This document shows, piece after piece, positions 22,434 through 34,039 of a stretch of 64,000 bases of DNA. A program made the position numbers and the translations under genes. The stretch is from Metellina segmentata (taxonomy: Eukaryota; Arthropoda; Arachnida; Araneae; Tetragnathidae): NCBI GenBank assembly GCA_947359465.1, contig OX375881.1, positions 74,857,914-74,921,913 of the forward strand. Reading direction: 5' to 3'. Every line of letters starts with the position of its first letter. Position 1 is the stretch's first letter. Below the pieces are notes generated by a model that searched no databases, was not told the origin of the DNA, and worked only from the letters and a program-made list of their open reading frames with translations.

Positions 22434-23597
22434 TTATTTTACAGTTTTGTTTGACATATTCATTTTCTCGGTAAGTATTTTGTTTATTTGTATTTGTTGC
22501 GAGTCGAAATTCCTGTTATTTAATGATTGTTTAAATGTTCTATCAGAAGGCAAAGCATCACCTGCTATTGTCCTCTGTTCCCGTTTAAAAAACCGAACAT
22601 TGTTTACATTGGGGCCATTAAATCTGGGACGTGGAAAATTTGGAGTTATTGGAACTCTACTTTGACCTGGGTATCTTCCATATGCGATGGGAAATCTCGT
22701 TGCTTGAGTGTTGTTTGTTGCTAGGTAATTCCTGCATACACTCTTAGTGTGTCCAGTTTTTCCACAAAAATGACACTTGACAGCTCTCCTGTTTTCATAA
22801 ACAGCTGAGGAGTGTTGCTGCCTTTGGTTTGTGTCACCTGTGCGACTGGAAGTTATTTTTGTGAATAATTCACAGTCTGACAGAGCATGATTTCCTTTCT
22901 TACACAGGCTACAGTTCTGAATCGCATTTCTTAATTCTATTGATAACCTATCAATTTGGCCCTTTAATTTGCGTATTTCCTCACTTTCAGTTTGTGCGGT
23001 ATGCTGAAATGTATGAACTGGCTCTACATTGTCATACATTGAAAAAATCGCCTGTGCTGCACTGACCAATTCGTCGAATTTGGCAGTGTCTAAATGAGCC
23101 ACTTTCTCTCTGATTACAGATGGGATGGCATTCAAAAACTGTAAGGACTTAATTTGATTCGACTCCTTGGAGTGTGAAACGAATGGGTATGCCTTTGCAG
23201 CTAATACTTCTATTCGGTAGCCTAATGACTTCATTGTTTCATTCTGAAACATTTGCATCGTTTGAAAATTTTTGATGTGCACTGTTGGAATTTGTTCTTC
23301 CATAAAAAATGCCTGAATTTTGCTACGGGCCTGGTCGAATGTGTCTATTGTAGCACATGATGGATTATTTGAAAAACATTCTTGTGCAACTCCAGTAAGT
23401 TTGGATTGCAAGAAACACAGGGTCGTTTTCTCGGACCAATTGTTGAGATCTTTAAGGTCTGACACCTGTTTTAAGAACCATTGAGTTTTTGAGGGATCAC
23501 CGCTGAAGGTTTCGATGTTGAAGTTAAATTGTTTCTCCATAGTTATGTTATTTGGCATAGTATAAAAATATATTACTCCTGATCTTAAAGTTTTCAT
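22434..23597 (-). CDS. Gag of the Ty3/Gypsy element
   Basis: An uninterrupted 387-codon frame. The N-terminal two thirds is the capsid-like region with LNNWSEKTTLCFLQSKLTG and AQECF. Two zinc knuckles of the CX2CX4HX4C type follow: CSLCKKGNHALSDC and CHFCGKTGHTKSVC. A basic, asparagine-rich tail comes last. Gag packages element RNA into particles. A second methionine at codon 14 (23556-23558), before PNNITMEKQ, may be the true start, since the first 13 residues look like leader sequence. Gag alone is intact in this copy. Confidence 0.88.
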   Translation of the reverse strand: MKTLRSGVIYFYTMPNNITMEKQFNFNIETFSGDPSKTQWFLKQVSDLKDLNNWSEKTTLCFLQSKLTGVAQECFSNNPSCATIDTFDQARSKIQAFFMEEQIPTVHIKNFQTMQMFQNETMKSLGYRIEVLAAKAYPFVSHSKESNQIKSLQFLNAIPSVIREKVAHLDTAKFDELVSAAQAIFSMYDNVEPVHTFQHTAQTESEEIRKLKGQIDRLSIELRNAIQNCSLCKKGNHALSDCELFTKITSSRTGDTNQRQQHSSAVYENRRAVKCHFCGKTGHTKSVCRNYLATNNTQATRFPIAYGRYPGQSRVPITPNFPRPRFNGPNVNNVRFFKREQRTIAGDALPSDRTFKQSLNNRNFDSQQIQINKILTEKMNMSNKTVK

Positions 23598-23985
23598 CAG
23601 AGACCCATTAGCACATTAGATTATCACACAGAAAATTCAAATCATCTTGAAAAAATCACAAATACACCTTTACCGATCGAAGAAAAAATAGGTGAATGAG
23701 GCTCTCAGATATTCAATACAAGCACTCAGTGTGACATTTGTTAAGTTATAATTAAAAATCAACTTAATACTATGATGTGTGAAAATAGCTTCACTAATCA
23801 AGAAATGTTACCAACAAAACACAAGAAATTATTACTCATATCTATGATCACAATCTCACACATTTCAAAATTCAGAACTTATTCTAACATCATAAATAAA
23901 CAAGGATTGAAAATTTTATTGAAATGAAAAAATTGAAATGTCACATTGAGGTACTTTGATAATCAATCGCAAAAAAATCTACAAG

Positions 23986-24003
23986 GACTGGTCAACGGCG
24001 CCA
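23986..24003 (-). promoter_or_regulatory. Candidate primer-binding site
   Basis: Read on the minus strand, four bases after the 5' LTR, the sequence is TGGCGCCGTTGACCAGTC. It starts with TGG, complementary to the CCA end of a tRNA, as PBSs do. I cannot name the tRNA. Confidence 0.6.
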
Positions 24004-24007
24004 TATT

Positions 24008-24170
24008 TGTCGTATGACTTGGTATAGACGTGGAGTTAAATTAAGAAGCTATCGTTAGAGATTAATTTGGAAAGAACGTTTGCGTTAATCGTGTTTGACC
24101 TAAAAGGAATGATCGATAGTGGTATAAAAAGAGTTGACAATAACCAGGAATCCTTTTTGTGTGGATAGTT
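24008..24170 (-). repeat. 5' LTR of the Ty3/Gypsy element
   Basis: TGTCGTATGACTTGG through GTGTGGATAGTT, matching the 3' LTR. The six differences, all substitutions, give a rough age marker. TTAA directly outside each end could be a 4-bp target duplication if the LTR is taken as 161 bp. Confidence 0.87.
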
Positions 24171-24469
24171 AAAATTTTAATTTTTAAAAGTTAAATTTTT
24201 CCAAAACAAATAAAACTATGTTACTTATGTTTCAAATGACATTTTAATTCTTATCATGATCGAACTAATTTATAAACACTTGATTGATGAGGAAAGAATT
24301 TATAAAATATTAAATTTTGCATAACTTACATTAAGTAATGGAACACGAAAAGCCACCAAACAAAAACTGATCGTAAAAGCATAATTTTACTACTCAGTAT
24401 CTGGCAACGCCAGAATTAATGTAATTAAAAATAAAATTTCTTCATTTATATATATTTTATATTGTTCTT
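24171..24469. other. Short intergenic stretch, nothing recognised
   Basis: AT-rich, no coding frame. Confidence 0.4.
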
Positions 24470-24600
24470 TTCTTATCTATCAATTTAATAGGATAACCAA
24501 ATACCAAGGCGGGCTCATTTTTCAATTGCTATACAGTCAATACTGGAGATTGAGTTCCCATCGGGGACAGGTTCTCCATGACTTGATCAACACCTAAAAA
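24470..24600 (+). repeat. Jockey-like 3'-tail copy
   Basis: CCAAATACCAAGGCGGGCTC, CAATACTGGAGATTGAGT and CAGGTTCTCCATGACTT recur, slightly changed, at 26949-27045. The second copy follows the RT remnant, so this one is probably the tail of another element just upstream, in the same direction. Confidence 0.65.
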
Positions 24601-24604
24601 GAAA

Positions 24605-27055
24605 AAAATATTTATTCTCTCACAACAATCTACAGTTTCAGATATTGATAAAGCTAACCTGGTTGCTGATAGCCTTGAAGAACAATTCAAGAAAAATGTA
24701 TTTGCGATATTAATGAATGGTAATGATAATTAAAAAACCATGGATACAGTTCTTAAAATTAATAAGGAATTCTAAAAGAATAAAAATGCCAACGTAACTA
24801 TTACTATCCTTTCATCTGAAATCCTTATCCATATTCAAAAACTTAAAATAAAGCAAAGCATTTGGAATTGAAGGTATCACCAACAAAATGGTTCAAAATT
24901 TAAACCTTAAAATTATTCTTATCTCTACTCAAATTATTAACACTATTTACATTCCCACATTCCCTCACCGCCTGGAAAACAGCAAGTATTATCCCAATTT
25001 TAAAACCTGATAAACCTCTTCAAATTCCAACTAGTTACAGACCAATCTCCCTACTTCTCACATTAAGAAAAATCTCCGAAGCGGGCATTCTTGAACACTA
25101 TAAAGAATTTATTTACACAAACCACATCAATATGCCCCAACAGTTTGGATTCACCCCGCACCTCTCGATTAAACACCAACTACTGAGAGTGTCATTTAAT
25201 ACATACATTCAGGAAGATCACACACGAAAAGTAGACTCAAGGGTGCTGTTTTCTTCGACATTATCATAGCATTTGACAAAGTCTGGATTCAAGGCATAAT
25301 CTATAAAATGATCAAATAGTATTTTCTCGTTTCTTCATCATTATTCATCTTATTTCTTCTTTCCTTACAAATAGAAATTACCTAGACAAAATTAATAATC
25401 TATATATATAATTCCCTTACGTGGCACGCAAAAAAAACTATATTTGTTATCGCGTTTTGGCAACATTGTACGATTGTTTGTTTATCACGTAGCCACGCGC
25501 CTCAATTGAATTTATAGCATTATCGGATGAAATTTTATTGAAAAAAAAAAAAGAATTTTAGTCGAGGTGTTGCAGTTTAGAATTAGAAATCAAAGAAAGC
25601 GGAGGATCATTTCATTGCCATTTAAAAAACTCCTTTTCAGGGCCAACAATTATAGTTCAACAAGACGCTTGCACTATAACTTTCGACAACAAACTCAATG
25701 AAAGAGTGTGGGTGACTCGAGAGTGCTGGAAATGTACACAAACAACATACTGGGTATTCAATTTGCAAAGCAGCGCTTACATTTCGATTCAAAATTTGCT
25801 TAAAGTTTTCATTTGAATTCTGATTCCAGGGTACTGCTTATATTTTCTGTAATACAGCAAATTTAGATTTGAAAAATACTTTTTTGGAGTACTATATTTA
25901 GTAAACAATCCTTTCTGCTAGGACACGTCTTCATTGATGCGAGCGAAGCGAGCATAGGTTCGCGCAGCGAACCAATGAGGACTGCAAAGCAATCCTTCGG
26001 GGGTTGGCGAGCTTTAGCGAGCAAAGGGTGGGCCACCTAATCACAAATATACTACTAAAAAAATTTATATGCTGGAGTTTTGTAAGGATCCAAGCTCGGC
26101 CCCTTTCTTTTTAACTTATACATAAATGACATTCCTCAAACCCGATAACACCAAAATTTTTTAGTATCAATTTTTACTACCGCAATCATGTTTCTTTGCA
26201 GAGATCCTACTAAATTGCCACAACTTAAACTTAATGGACAACCAATCCCTTGATCTTTACAGACCGAATGTTTAGAAGTAATCCTACACTCTCATCTTAA
26301 TTGGAAGCCACACATAGAACACATACAAGAAAATTTCGGAAAACTTCCTCAGTCCTGCATTTATTTACTTCTCGGAGCTCAACATTATCACTAGACAACT
26401 AGAAACTAACTTTGTTCGGCCGATTATAACATATGAACCTAAAATAAAGAACTGTTCCTGAGACCAGAATTTAAAAAAAATAGAATGTGTTCAAAATCTT
26501 TTCCTCCGCCAAATTATAAAAGCCAGATGGCTCTATTGTAATCGAGATAGAAGAAAAGCCATCAAAATTCCATCAGTTAAAAACTTCATAAACAAAATCT
26601 TCCGCAAATTTCTTTGAAATCGAAAGAAATACCAACCCCGTAATAAAAAAAAAATGAGACACCTGATCCAACGCTCCCACAAAATAAAACAAGACCTCGC
26701 AAATTTTTCTTCTTGGAGACTGAAATCCTGCATTTCATTTCGTACAGCCATTGAGAAGCTCTTACCCATTTATTATTATTTATTTTATTTTATTTAGTTA
26801 CTTTTCAAGTTTTCAATTAAAAAAATTTACCTTGGCTGGATGTATTCTAGTGACAGAAAAAAAAAACACTCAATACTTAAAAACTAGAAAGAACAGTCAA
26901 TACATATTTTTATTCAGTACCTTTCTTATCTACCAATTTATTAGGAATACCAAATACCAAGGTAGGCCCATTTATCAAGAGCTATACTATCAATACTGGA
27001 GATTGAGTCCCCTTTGGTGTCAGGTTCTCCATGACTTCATCAACACCTTTTTTAG
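24605..27055 (+). pseudogene. Jockey-like non-LTR retrotransposon RT remnant
   Basis: Decayed ORF2 spread over three frames with many stops. Recognisable pieces are KASIIPILKPDK-like sequence with TSYRPISLL (about 24980-25060), QQFGFTPHLSIKHQLL (about 25140), KLGPFLFNLYINDIP (about 26095) and HSHLNWKPHIEHIQE (about 26290). These follow the usual order of a Jockey-clade reverse transcriptase and its thumb. A Helitron at 25399-26040 interrupts the RT. A 3' UTR-like segment at 26930-27045 matches the tail at 24470-24600. The catalytic loop is not intact. The element has no function of its own now. Confidence 0.8.
25399..26040 (+). mobile_element. Non-autonomous Helitron (642 bp) in the Jockey RT
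   Basis: Begins TCTATATATATAATTCCC after an A and ends GGGTGGGCCACCTAA before a T (CTAA rather than CTAG). Joining 25398 to 26041 restores a continuous RT reading frame, so both ends are exact. Close relative of the elements at 883 and 7904. Confidence 0.92.
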
Positions 27056-27059
27056 TCTT

Positions 27060-27934
27060 ATTTAGAATTCTGTGTCTGCGTATTTGAGTTGACAGCGAGA
27101 TGTTACTGTCATATTTGAGGATTATAAATATGTGTTCTTTTTGTAAATAGATCCTTAATCAATATTGTTCAAAAGTCTTTTGTCGAAATATTCTATTTCA
27201 GAATACATTTAGGAAATCAAAAATCAACACATTCCATGATATTTTTTTCAGAATTCTGAATTTTTTCAAGGATAAGAAACTAAAGAGGTTCCTAATTTCA
27301 TTCAAAAACTTCCTAGGCCTCAAGTTTGGTCACGTATTTTGTACCTATCAAAGAAAACAAATGCCCTCAGAAAATATTTGAGAAATGTACAAATATGTCT
27401 GACGCAAAAATGATCAAGTGTATTCGAGAGATTGATTTCAATAACATTAAAACAGGAATTCAACAGTTCCTAAGCAATTAAACCTTTTAGTGACGCTGTT
27501 AAAGCTTTGAGATACTCAAATTATGTTTCAGTTAAGCTATCAAGATTATAAAATGATTAGTGACAGAAAGTAATTCTCGCGTGCAAAAGTGCTTTCTGTT
27601 ACAAATACTGACAAAAAAAATAACATAATCCACTAAAAAACATCGAACAGATTGAATATCAAATAAGATTTCAGAATAAAATTTACTTGTTTTTTCCTGT
27701 CAAACCTCCACATTATTTTGTGAAACATTATCTACTGTATTGCTAATTTTGTTTGCTCATTTCGCTCATTTTGTAAGTGAATACATGTTACATACTATTC
27801 TTTTGTGCAGTCCCATTTGCATAGTGTCGTCATTACCTCAGATGGTTGTTTTTCTGTTCATTGCGAATGGCGTCAAAACAAAAGTATATATTTAGTGGTC
27901 CATATTTGTCATGCATATATGAATATACAGGCGC
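27060..27934. other. Intergenic DNA, nothing recognised
   Basis: AT-rich with no recognised gene or element end. TCATGCATATATG at 27909-27921 recurs at 28771-28783 on the other side of the next element. Confidence 0.4.
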
Positions 27935-28748
27935 CTCAATCCCATGATAGTACTTTACGCAAGTCCAACTTGATTGGCTAATCGGATCAGATGACCTAGA
28001 TACGTAGGTCATGAGAATTTTTCTGTTGGCGATTTATCTCTTCCTTTCTGCTTTCTTCTTTTCTTTTCAAATCCATGGCTATGGGTGGGTAGAGGTGGGA
28101 GCCAAAAATTGTATCCTTTTATTATATAAGTTAATAATTATACAAGTTAGTGTTTTATGTATGCTTTTTGTTACATCAGAATGGTCCTAAGCCAGCGGTG
28201 GATACGACACCATCATCCTAAAGCAAAGAGGACGGCAGAGGGGCGGAAAAATATCAGCTGGTAGTGAGTTCAGGAGTGGTTCTTAGATTATTTATGTAAA
28301 ATCAACGGAAGCTTGGAAAAATATAAAAAGGGTATTAAAAATTAGGAAAAGTAAATTAGAATGAAGAGGAATTAAATTGGAATTTTTTAAAAATAATTTG
28401 GAGGATCTAAAAAGTTTTCCGCCATCTGGGTTCGAACTCGGAAAGTCACCCTCCGCTGATCTGAAGGTGGGTGACTATAGCCATTAGGCCATCGTTGCTT
28501 CACGGAAAGAAGCTCTTTAAAGTATAAGTACCCTTAATATATGAGGAGCAAATCAGAGTCAACTTGTCGGACACTTACGCTGTACGCTGAGGCGCTAGTG
28601 TATGTATTGTATTTCTACGAAACAACGCGCATATTCAAAATCAAATGGTTACTGCAACAATCAGATTGGCGAGATATCCAAGTGAAGCCAAGCCCGTGAA
28701 ACTAGCCAATCAAGTTGGACTTGCGTAAAGTACTATCATGGGATTGAG
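27935..28748. mobile_element. Element with perfect 46-bp terminal inverted repeats (814 bp)
   Basis: CTCAATCCCATGATAGTACT and the next 26 bases at the left are exactly inverted at 28703-28748. No transposase frame. A tRNA-like stretch lies inside on the minus strand. No target duplication directly abuts the TIRs; the only flanking direct repeat is the 13-base TCATGCATATATG, 13 bases outside on the left and 22 on the right. Confidence 0.75.
28425..28505 (-). repeat. tRNA-like sequence (SINE head or tRNA pseudogene)
   Basis: On the minus strand GATGGCCTAATGGCTATAG resembles a Pol III A box and CGAGTTCGAACCCAG a B box about 40 bases on, with a GGTGGG-like arm between. The acceptor ends do not pair, so a working tRNA gene is unlikely. 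Confidence 0.55.
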
Positions 28749-28783
28749 CTGCTTCTTATGAACATACATATCATGCATATATG

Positions 28784-31553
28784 GATTGTTTACCTGATAC
28801 GTCGCTACTGCTGTGTATTAAAACTTCAAGCATTTCAATCTAAAGGAGAACTTTATTCGTAAACGTGATGCTGATGAAATCACAAAAAAAAAAAAAAAAT
28901 GGATTTAGCTTACCTGTGTAAACATGTTAAATTATAAATAAATCTTTTTATTTAAAATTTTAAGTGTATCAGACCAGCGATATTTAAAAAAAGTGTTTAT
29001 CTTCGGAGTTTACATCATGATCGAGCAAGAGATGATTATCCCCTTTTCTATCCGTGTGCGCATGAGGAGAAGAATAGTATGCTTTGGTACTTAGTATGGA
29101 CTTGGTATGCTTGTTCAATAAAAATAGTAACATACGCCTTGACATTCTTATACATCAAGAGTCTCATGGGTAAAATTTTTATTGAAGTAACGCTGAATTG
29201 TTAAAATGGCGTTCGGAAAACTAGTTTTAAATTAATTTAATTCAAAATCTTAAAGTGCGACATTCATAAAATATGTACTACCATGTAACTGTATATGCAA
29301 CTAGTATGTAACCATACGTACTAATATGTAATACTATGCAACTTGAAAAAACAAGTTTATTTATTATCAAGACACGGAAGCGTAATTCAATTTTTTCGAT
29401 TCTTGGAATTCACTTAGCAATATTTTAGTTACTAATCTTTTAAGATAAAAAAAGATTACAATTCTGCAAAGTGAACGACAATAAAAGGTTATTTTAGTTT
29501 GAGTGACATTTTTGAAAATGACGTTCAAAGGTGCTTTTAAAATTCACTTCATGAAAATAAGAAAAAACAAAATGAAAACAAGAAATATAGGAAATTCGTA
29601 AGACATTATTCATTTCGGGATTTTTAATGATAAGTTTCATAATGCAATTCGTGTAGTTGTAGTATTCAATGCGTAATAATTCTTGAAAAACTAGCCTCAT
29701 AAACTATAAAAGTAAACCTGAAATAATTTAATTCTAGAACTTTTGAAAAAGGTTAGGTATATGAAAATATTCACTGTTAAACAATAAAGAAATAAAAGTG
29801 AAGCTGTACGTGTGAAGAATATTTTTGTTGTATTTCAATTTGATTATCCGTTATGTGCTATTTTAAAATTATATCAATAATTTTTGTCTTTCATATCTGT
29901 CTGTTTATATGCGTTTTTGCGACAGTACCACGATTCCAATAATAATTCACATTTTGCTTTCTTATTTTGTGAATAAGCAATTTTAATTTAAGTGAAAAGC
30001 TTTTTTCAAATAAAGCCTTGAACCAATGTTAGATAATGTTATTTTTTACGAGAGTGAAAAACTACAAGCAACTTGCACTGGCTGATGGGAACGCAACAAA
30101 ATATTGACGTCATCAATGGCGTCAACCAAAGATCTACGTCATCCCTCGCCTAACAGGAGCTGAACTAAAGGAATACTATGCACTTATTTTTTATTTCTTT
30201 CATTTAATAGATTTGGTTTCAAAAACTAATTCTAATATTTTTCGTTTCTAATTGAAAATACTTCTGTAATTTCATCAAAGGATAGCAAAACAAACATTTA
30301 TCGTTGCGAGAAACTGAGAGAAATATTTCGAAAGGCTTGAAATGCACATAATAAATATTTTCTGAAAGCATATTCATCAATCTGAGAGTTATACATAAAA
30401 TAAATTTTCATGAAATAAGAGCAGTGAAACAACTAAATATTCCAAACATGAATAAATTCTTGAAAGTTCTGACGCCTTTATCATACAACTCCAGACTTTG
30501 TACATTTAATAAAAATCGCAAAAAAAAAAAAAATTTGAAGAATACCAACAGCTTTGACAGTTTTTTTTAACTATACACACCAAATATAAGGAAGACATTT
30601 AAACTTATTTTCATGTTATAGGAAATGAATATAAAAGTCATTCTCTCTATCACTTCGCCCACTGAGAAGCAATTGAGAGAAGTGCGTAGTCATAAACAAG
30701 AGATGTTGCGAATGCTGTTTCGTTAAAGCGAATATTCTTCGTGTCGATAGCTTGAAATAACTAAGTTATAAAGTGCGCATAACAGAGGATAATAAAATGG
30801 TTTCACTTTAACTGTATTACAAATGATAAAAAGTACAGTAGAAAACATTTGTTCCACTGCAGAATTATTCGAATTTTTAACCACTGAAATTCAACATAAT
30901 AAATGTTCCCTAGAGAGAATATGATACTAATTGGTTAATTTCGTCACGATTAAAACCAATATCATTTCGTTAATAAAAATAGATTATTACTTAGCAATAA
31001 ATACGTTGGACAGAAAAAATATATATTCTGAAACAGATGCATTAAATCTTTTTCACCTACCAGATCCGTCTGAAAAATATCCAGCCAGGTAATATGAAAT
31101 AAAACCCATCACACCTAGGATTAATGGCGCCTAATCTCTTTCAAAGTCGGCACCTTGGGACCCCACGATTTTCCCAGGGTATCTTCCATTTTTAAGAGCA
31201 CTCTACGAAGTCCAATGTTGGAATTGACATAAGCTGCCTCGTCATGTCTTGAATCGCATCCACAGTATAAAATATCTTCCCTTTCAGAGGTAATTTTAGT
31301 TTTGGGTAAATTCAGAAGTCGCAGGGTAAAAAAAAAAAGAATGCATGGTGGATTGTGATTTAGGGTGTTATATTCTTATTTGCATCTCAATAATTTTAAC
31401 GGCCAATAAATTGCGCTATAGTCATCGAATGTATGCGCGAGATTTGTAATGTATATTTTATTTAGATTATATCATTAGAGAGAATGGATGTATTACACAT
31501 GGACACACGTAACGTACTCTCTAATGTGATCCGCTTCTTTGTATTCGTGATAT
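28784..31553. other. Intergenic DNA, nothing recognised
   Basis: About 2.8 kb of AT-rich sequence. I found no element ends, no coding motif and no RNA gene. The short frames have no recognisable domain. Confidence 0.4.
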
Positions 31554-32710
31554 CATGGTACCCACACCTTTATCCAAAAAAATTTCAAGGACTTTTAAGG
31601 ACTTTTCAAAACCAAAAAAAATATTTTTCAAGGACCTAAAATTTTTTATAACTACCTAAAACAAGGCATACACAAAAGGTGTCAATTGAAAAGAAAAATG
31701 TGAAAAATATAAAAAAAAGACAAATTTTTTTAAAGCTACTGATAGTAAAAAAAAAAAGTAAGATTATCATCAGTTTTGGTGAAATTTGGATTTTCTTCTC
31801 GAAGAACCTGTGATTTTTTTTCCAAAGTGGGCTTCTTATCTTAATGGCTACTATCAGGCTACTTGCACTCATATTGATTTCGGTCAAAACGATAAAATAT
31901 CGTACGATAAATTCTTTTGGGGTGGCACGAAGAAGAGTATGGAAGCTTACACACGATTCGATCTACACGACACAAGCTCCATTTTGCTGACGTCCACTGC
32001 CTACAACAGACAGCTGTCATGGTTTATTTTGTTTGAGAAACACAACAAATCAAAAGTTTTGACTAGTGTTGGGGCTCTTTTATTCTCTAGTCTAAGTTTC
32101 TATCTTTGCGATCGTTACAGAGAGAGTAAAAATTTCAACGGCTTTGAAATCTGCAGAAAATTTTACAACAAAAGGATATCTTAAATGGGATTTTCTTGAA
32201 CATTTATTTTCAGTTGTAACTTGTATATTTTTGCATTAAGAATTTCGCTTCATTTCTTTGGATGCGCGCTAGGTTTCCAATGATGTACTGACTGCAAAAG
32301 CTACGGTTTCCTAATAAAGCGGTGCTGTTATCTAACGGCTGTGATACGTCATGATGTGGCGGGCATAACAAGGCGGACGTCTTGACAGATACTAGAGGAG
32401 TCAAATTAGACGGACAGAATACTGTGGAAAATGGACGATCTAGACGTAGCATTATTAATATATCAAGTTGTTTTAAAGCGCAAAACAATGGTTTCATTCA
32501 GAATGACGCTCAAATGGGAAACTAGTCTGGAGGAAACTAGTTTGGACAAGTTCCATATGCAAGACGAAATTACACAACTATGTACTAGTTAAAAAAAAAT
32601 CAAGTACTTTCAAGGACTTTTCACCAAGTTCAGTAATTTTCAAGGACTTTCAAGGGCCCCTAGTTAGAAATAAAAAATTCAAGGACTTTTCAAGGACCGT
32701 GGGAACCCTG
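31554..32710. mobile_element. CAGGGTTCCCAC-type element, 5-bp TSD, copy 1 (1157 bp)
   Basis: Left end CATGGTACCCACACC and inverted right end (CAGGGTTCCCACGGTCC when reversed), with subterminal TTCAAGGACTTTT repeats at both sides. GATAT lies at 31549-31553 and 32711-32715. A related copy at 42312-43707 has GATGT on both sides. A 132-codon frame at 31786-32184 is broken in that relative, so I do not call it a gene. TIR style suggests hAT, where subgroups with 5-bp duplications exist; non-autonomous. Confidence 0.8.
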
Positions 32711-32715
32711 GATAT

Positions 32716-34035
32716 TCTTTAATTAATTAATAAACTTGTTATTTGTTATTAAAAATCGACTCCTTCTCTCATGCCTCCCCTGCTAGTTTTAAGTTGAAGC
32801 TAATAGGGGATTTGAAGTTTTGCCAAAAAGTCCTACTCCTGACCATATGCATAAATCGATACGTTGTGATGAATCTGACAATCATCAATTGCCACAGCTG
32901 CGGACATTTTCCTTGCACTGCCATCTGTCAGCTCGCGAAAAACAACAAGAAAATACTTATTAATTTTTTGGTTTGGTTCTCACAATGGACACATCACAAT
33001 CGCTTAAAAATCACAGCCACCATGGTCTTAACGTTGCTACAGCCGTAACGTTGCTAACGTATCGCACCTTCTTACGGCTTTGAAGAACTAGACATCTTCT
33101 ACTAAGACAACTTCTTTTTTTAGAATCTTCTGAAAATTTTCTTCGGAAGAATTCTTAATTGACGCTAAATTTGATTCAAATTTGCTGCTCCACTCAACCA
33201 GTCCTTGCAAATGTGACGCTATCACAGTTCATGCGTTCACTCACGGCGTCTAACACTCAACATATTAATCCAAAGGTTAGGGCCTTTAAGTGCACCAATG
33301 TCCACTCTCCGTGGCTGCCAAGTTATACCACTGTCACACAAACAGTTTTCGTTTCCGGATTAACCTCGTACACTCTGAATATGAACCGACAGTTTGGGAA
33401 AGCAAGCTTCATGGTTACTAACAACTATTACTTGCGCATTTGGTTTAATATATAATTTAAACGAGAATATTGGGCTCTAAGACTCAAAAACAATGTACTA
33501 AATTATGAATGCAAATTCACTACTTAAGAAAAGTGGTCCGAAAAGAAGACAATAAAAATTCTCCTTTTACAGTGGTCTTTAAAAATTCAATTTTCGTTTT
33601 TTTTTTTATACAACGTGAGCTCTAGAAAACATCTTGAATATTTATATTACTAGGAAGGGTAACTAAATAAATTCTCATAAATAAGATTTAGTCACAAACA
33701 AGTTTAAAATGTATTGTAAATTGAACTAAACTCGTATGTAAATGACGATTTAAAGATGAACATGTTGTATATTGTAAGCATATCATATAATTTAAGTATC
33801 AATTTTATAAAATACCAATTGAATATTGTTCAATGTATCCAGTATGTCGTTTGTTCAAAAAATCCATTAAGAACTCTAGACTCTAAAACAAAAAACAAAT
33901 GTTTCACCTAGAAGGAATTGTCAGAACGCAATGAAATTTACAAGGTTTGTAAAGTGCTTATGAATGAGTAAATTATTAAAATTTTACATTCTGACAAATT
34001 TGAGACTGCAATATGTAAACGTTATTAAGAAAAAG
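32716..34035. other. Intergenic DNA, nothing recognised
   Basis: AT-rich, with slightly more balanced patches near 32740-33450 containing short frames of 98-101 codons without known motifs. Confidence 0.4.
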
Positions 34036-34039
34036 TGGT

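Larger units (their letters stand above)
15772..24170 (-). mobile_element. Ty3/Gypsy LTR retrotransposon, decayed (8.4 kb)
   Basis: Two 163-bp direct repeats (15772-15934, 24008-24170), differing at six positions, bound a minus-strand gag-protease-RT-RNase H-integrase series. Protease-RT-RNase H-integrase order marks it as Ty3/Gypsy. A candidate primer-binding site lies four bases inside the 5' LTR. About 2.9 kb between the end of pol (18796) and the 3' LTR has no coding frame; no envelope gene was recognised. Breaks include an in-frame TAA between gag and pol, a TGA at 21483-21485 and frameshifts near 21303, 19720 and 18925, so this copy is not autonomous. Confidence 0.88.

Noticed and set aside
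28425..28505. Functional tRNA gene
   Set aside because: A and B boxes are present, but the acceptor stem does not pair.
31786..32184. 132-codon frame in the CAGGGTTCCCAC element
   Set aside because: It is broken in the related element at 42312-43707, and no domain is visible.
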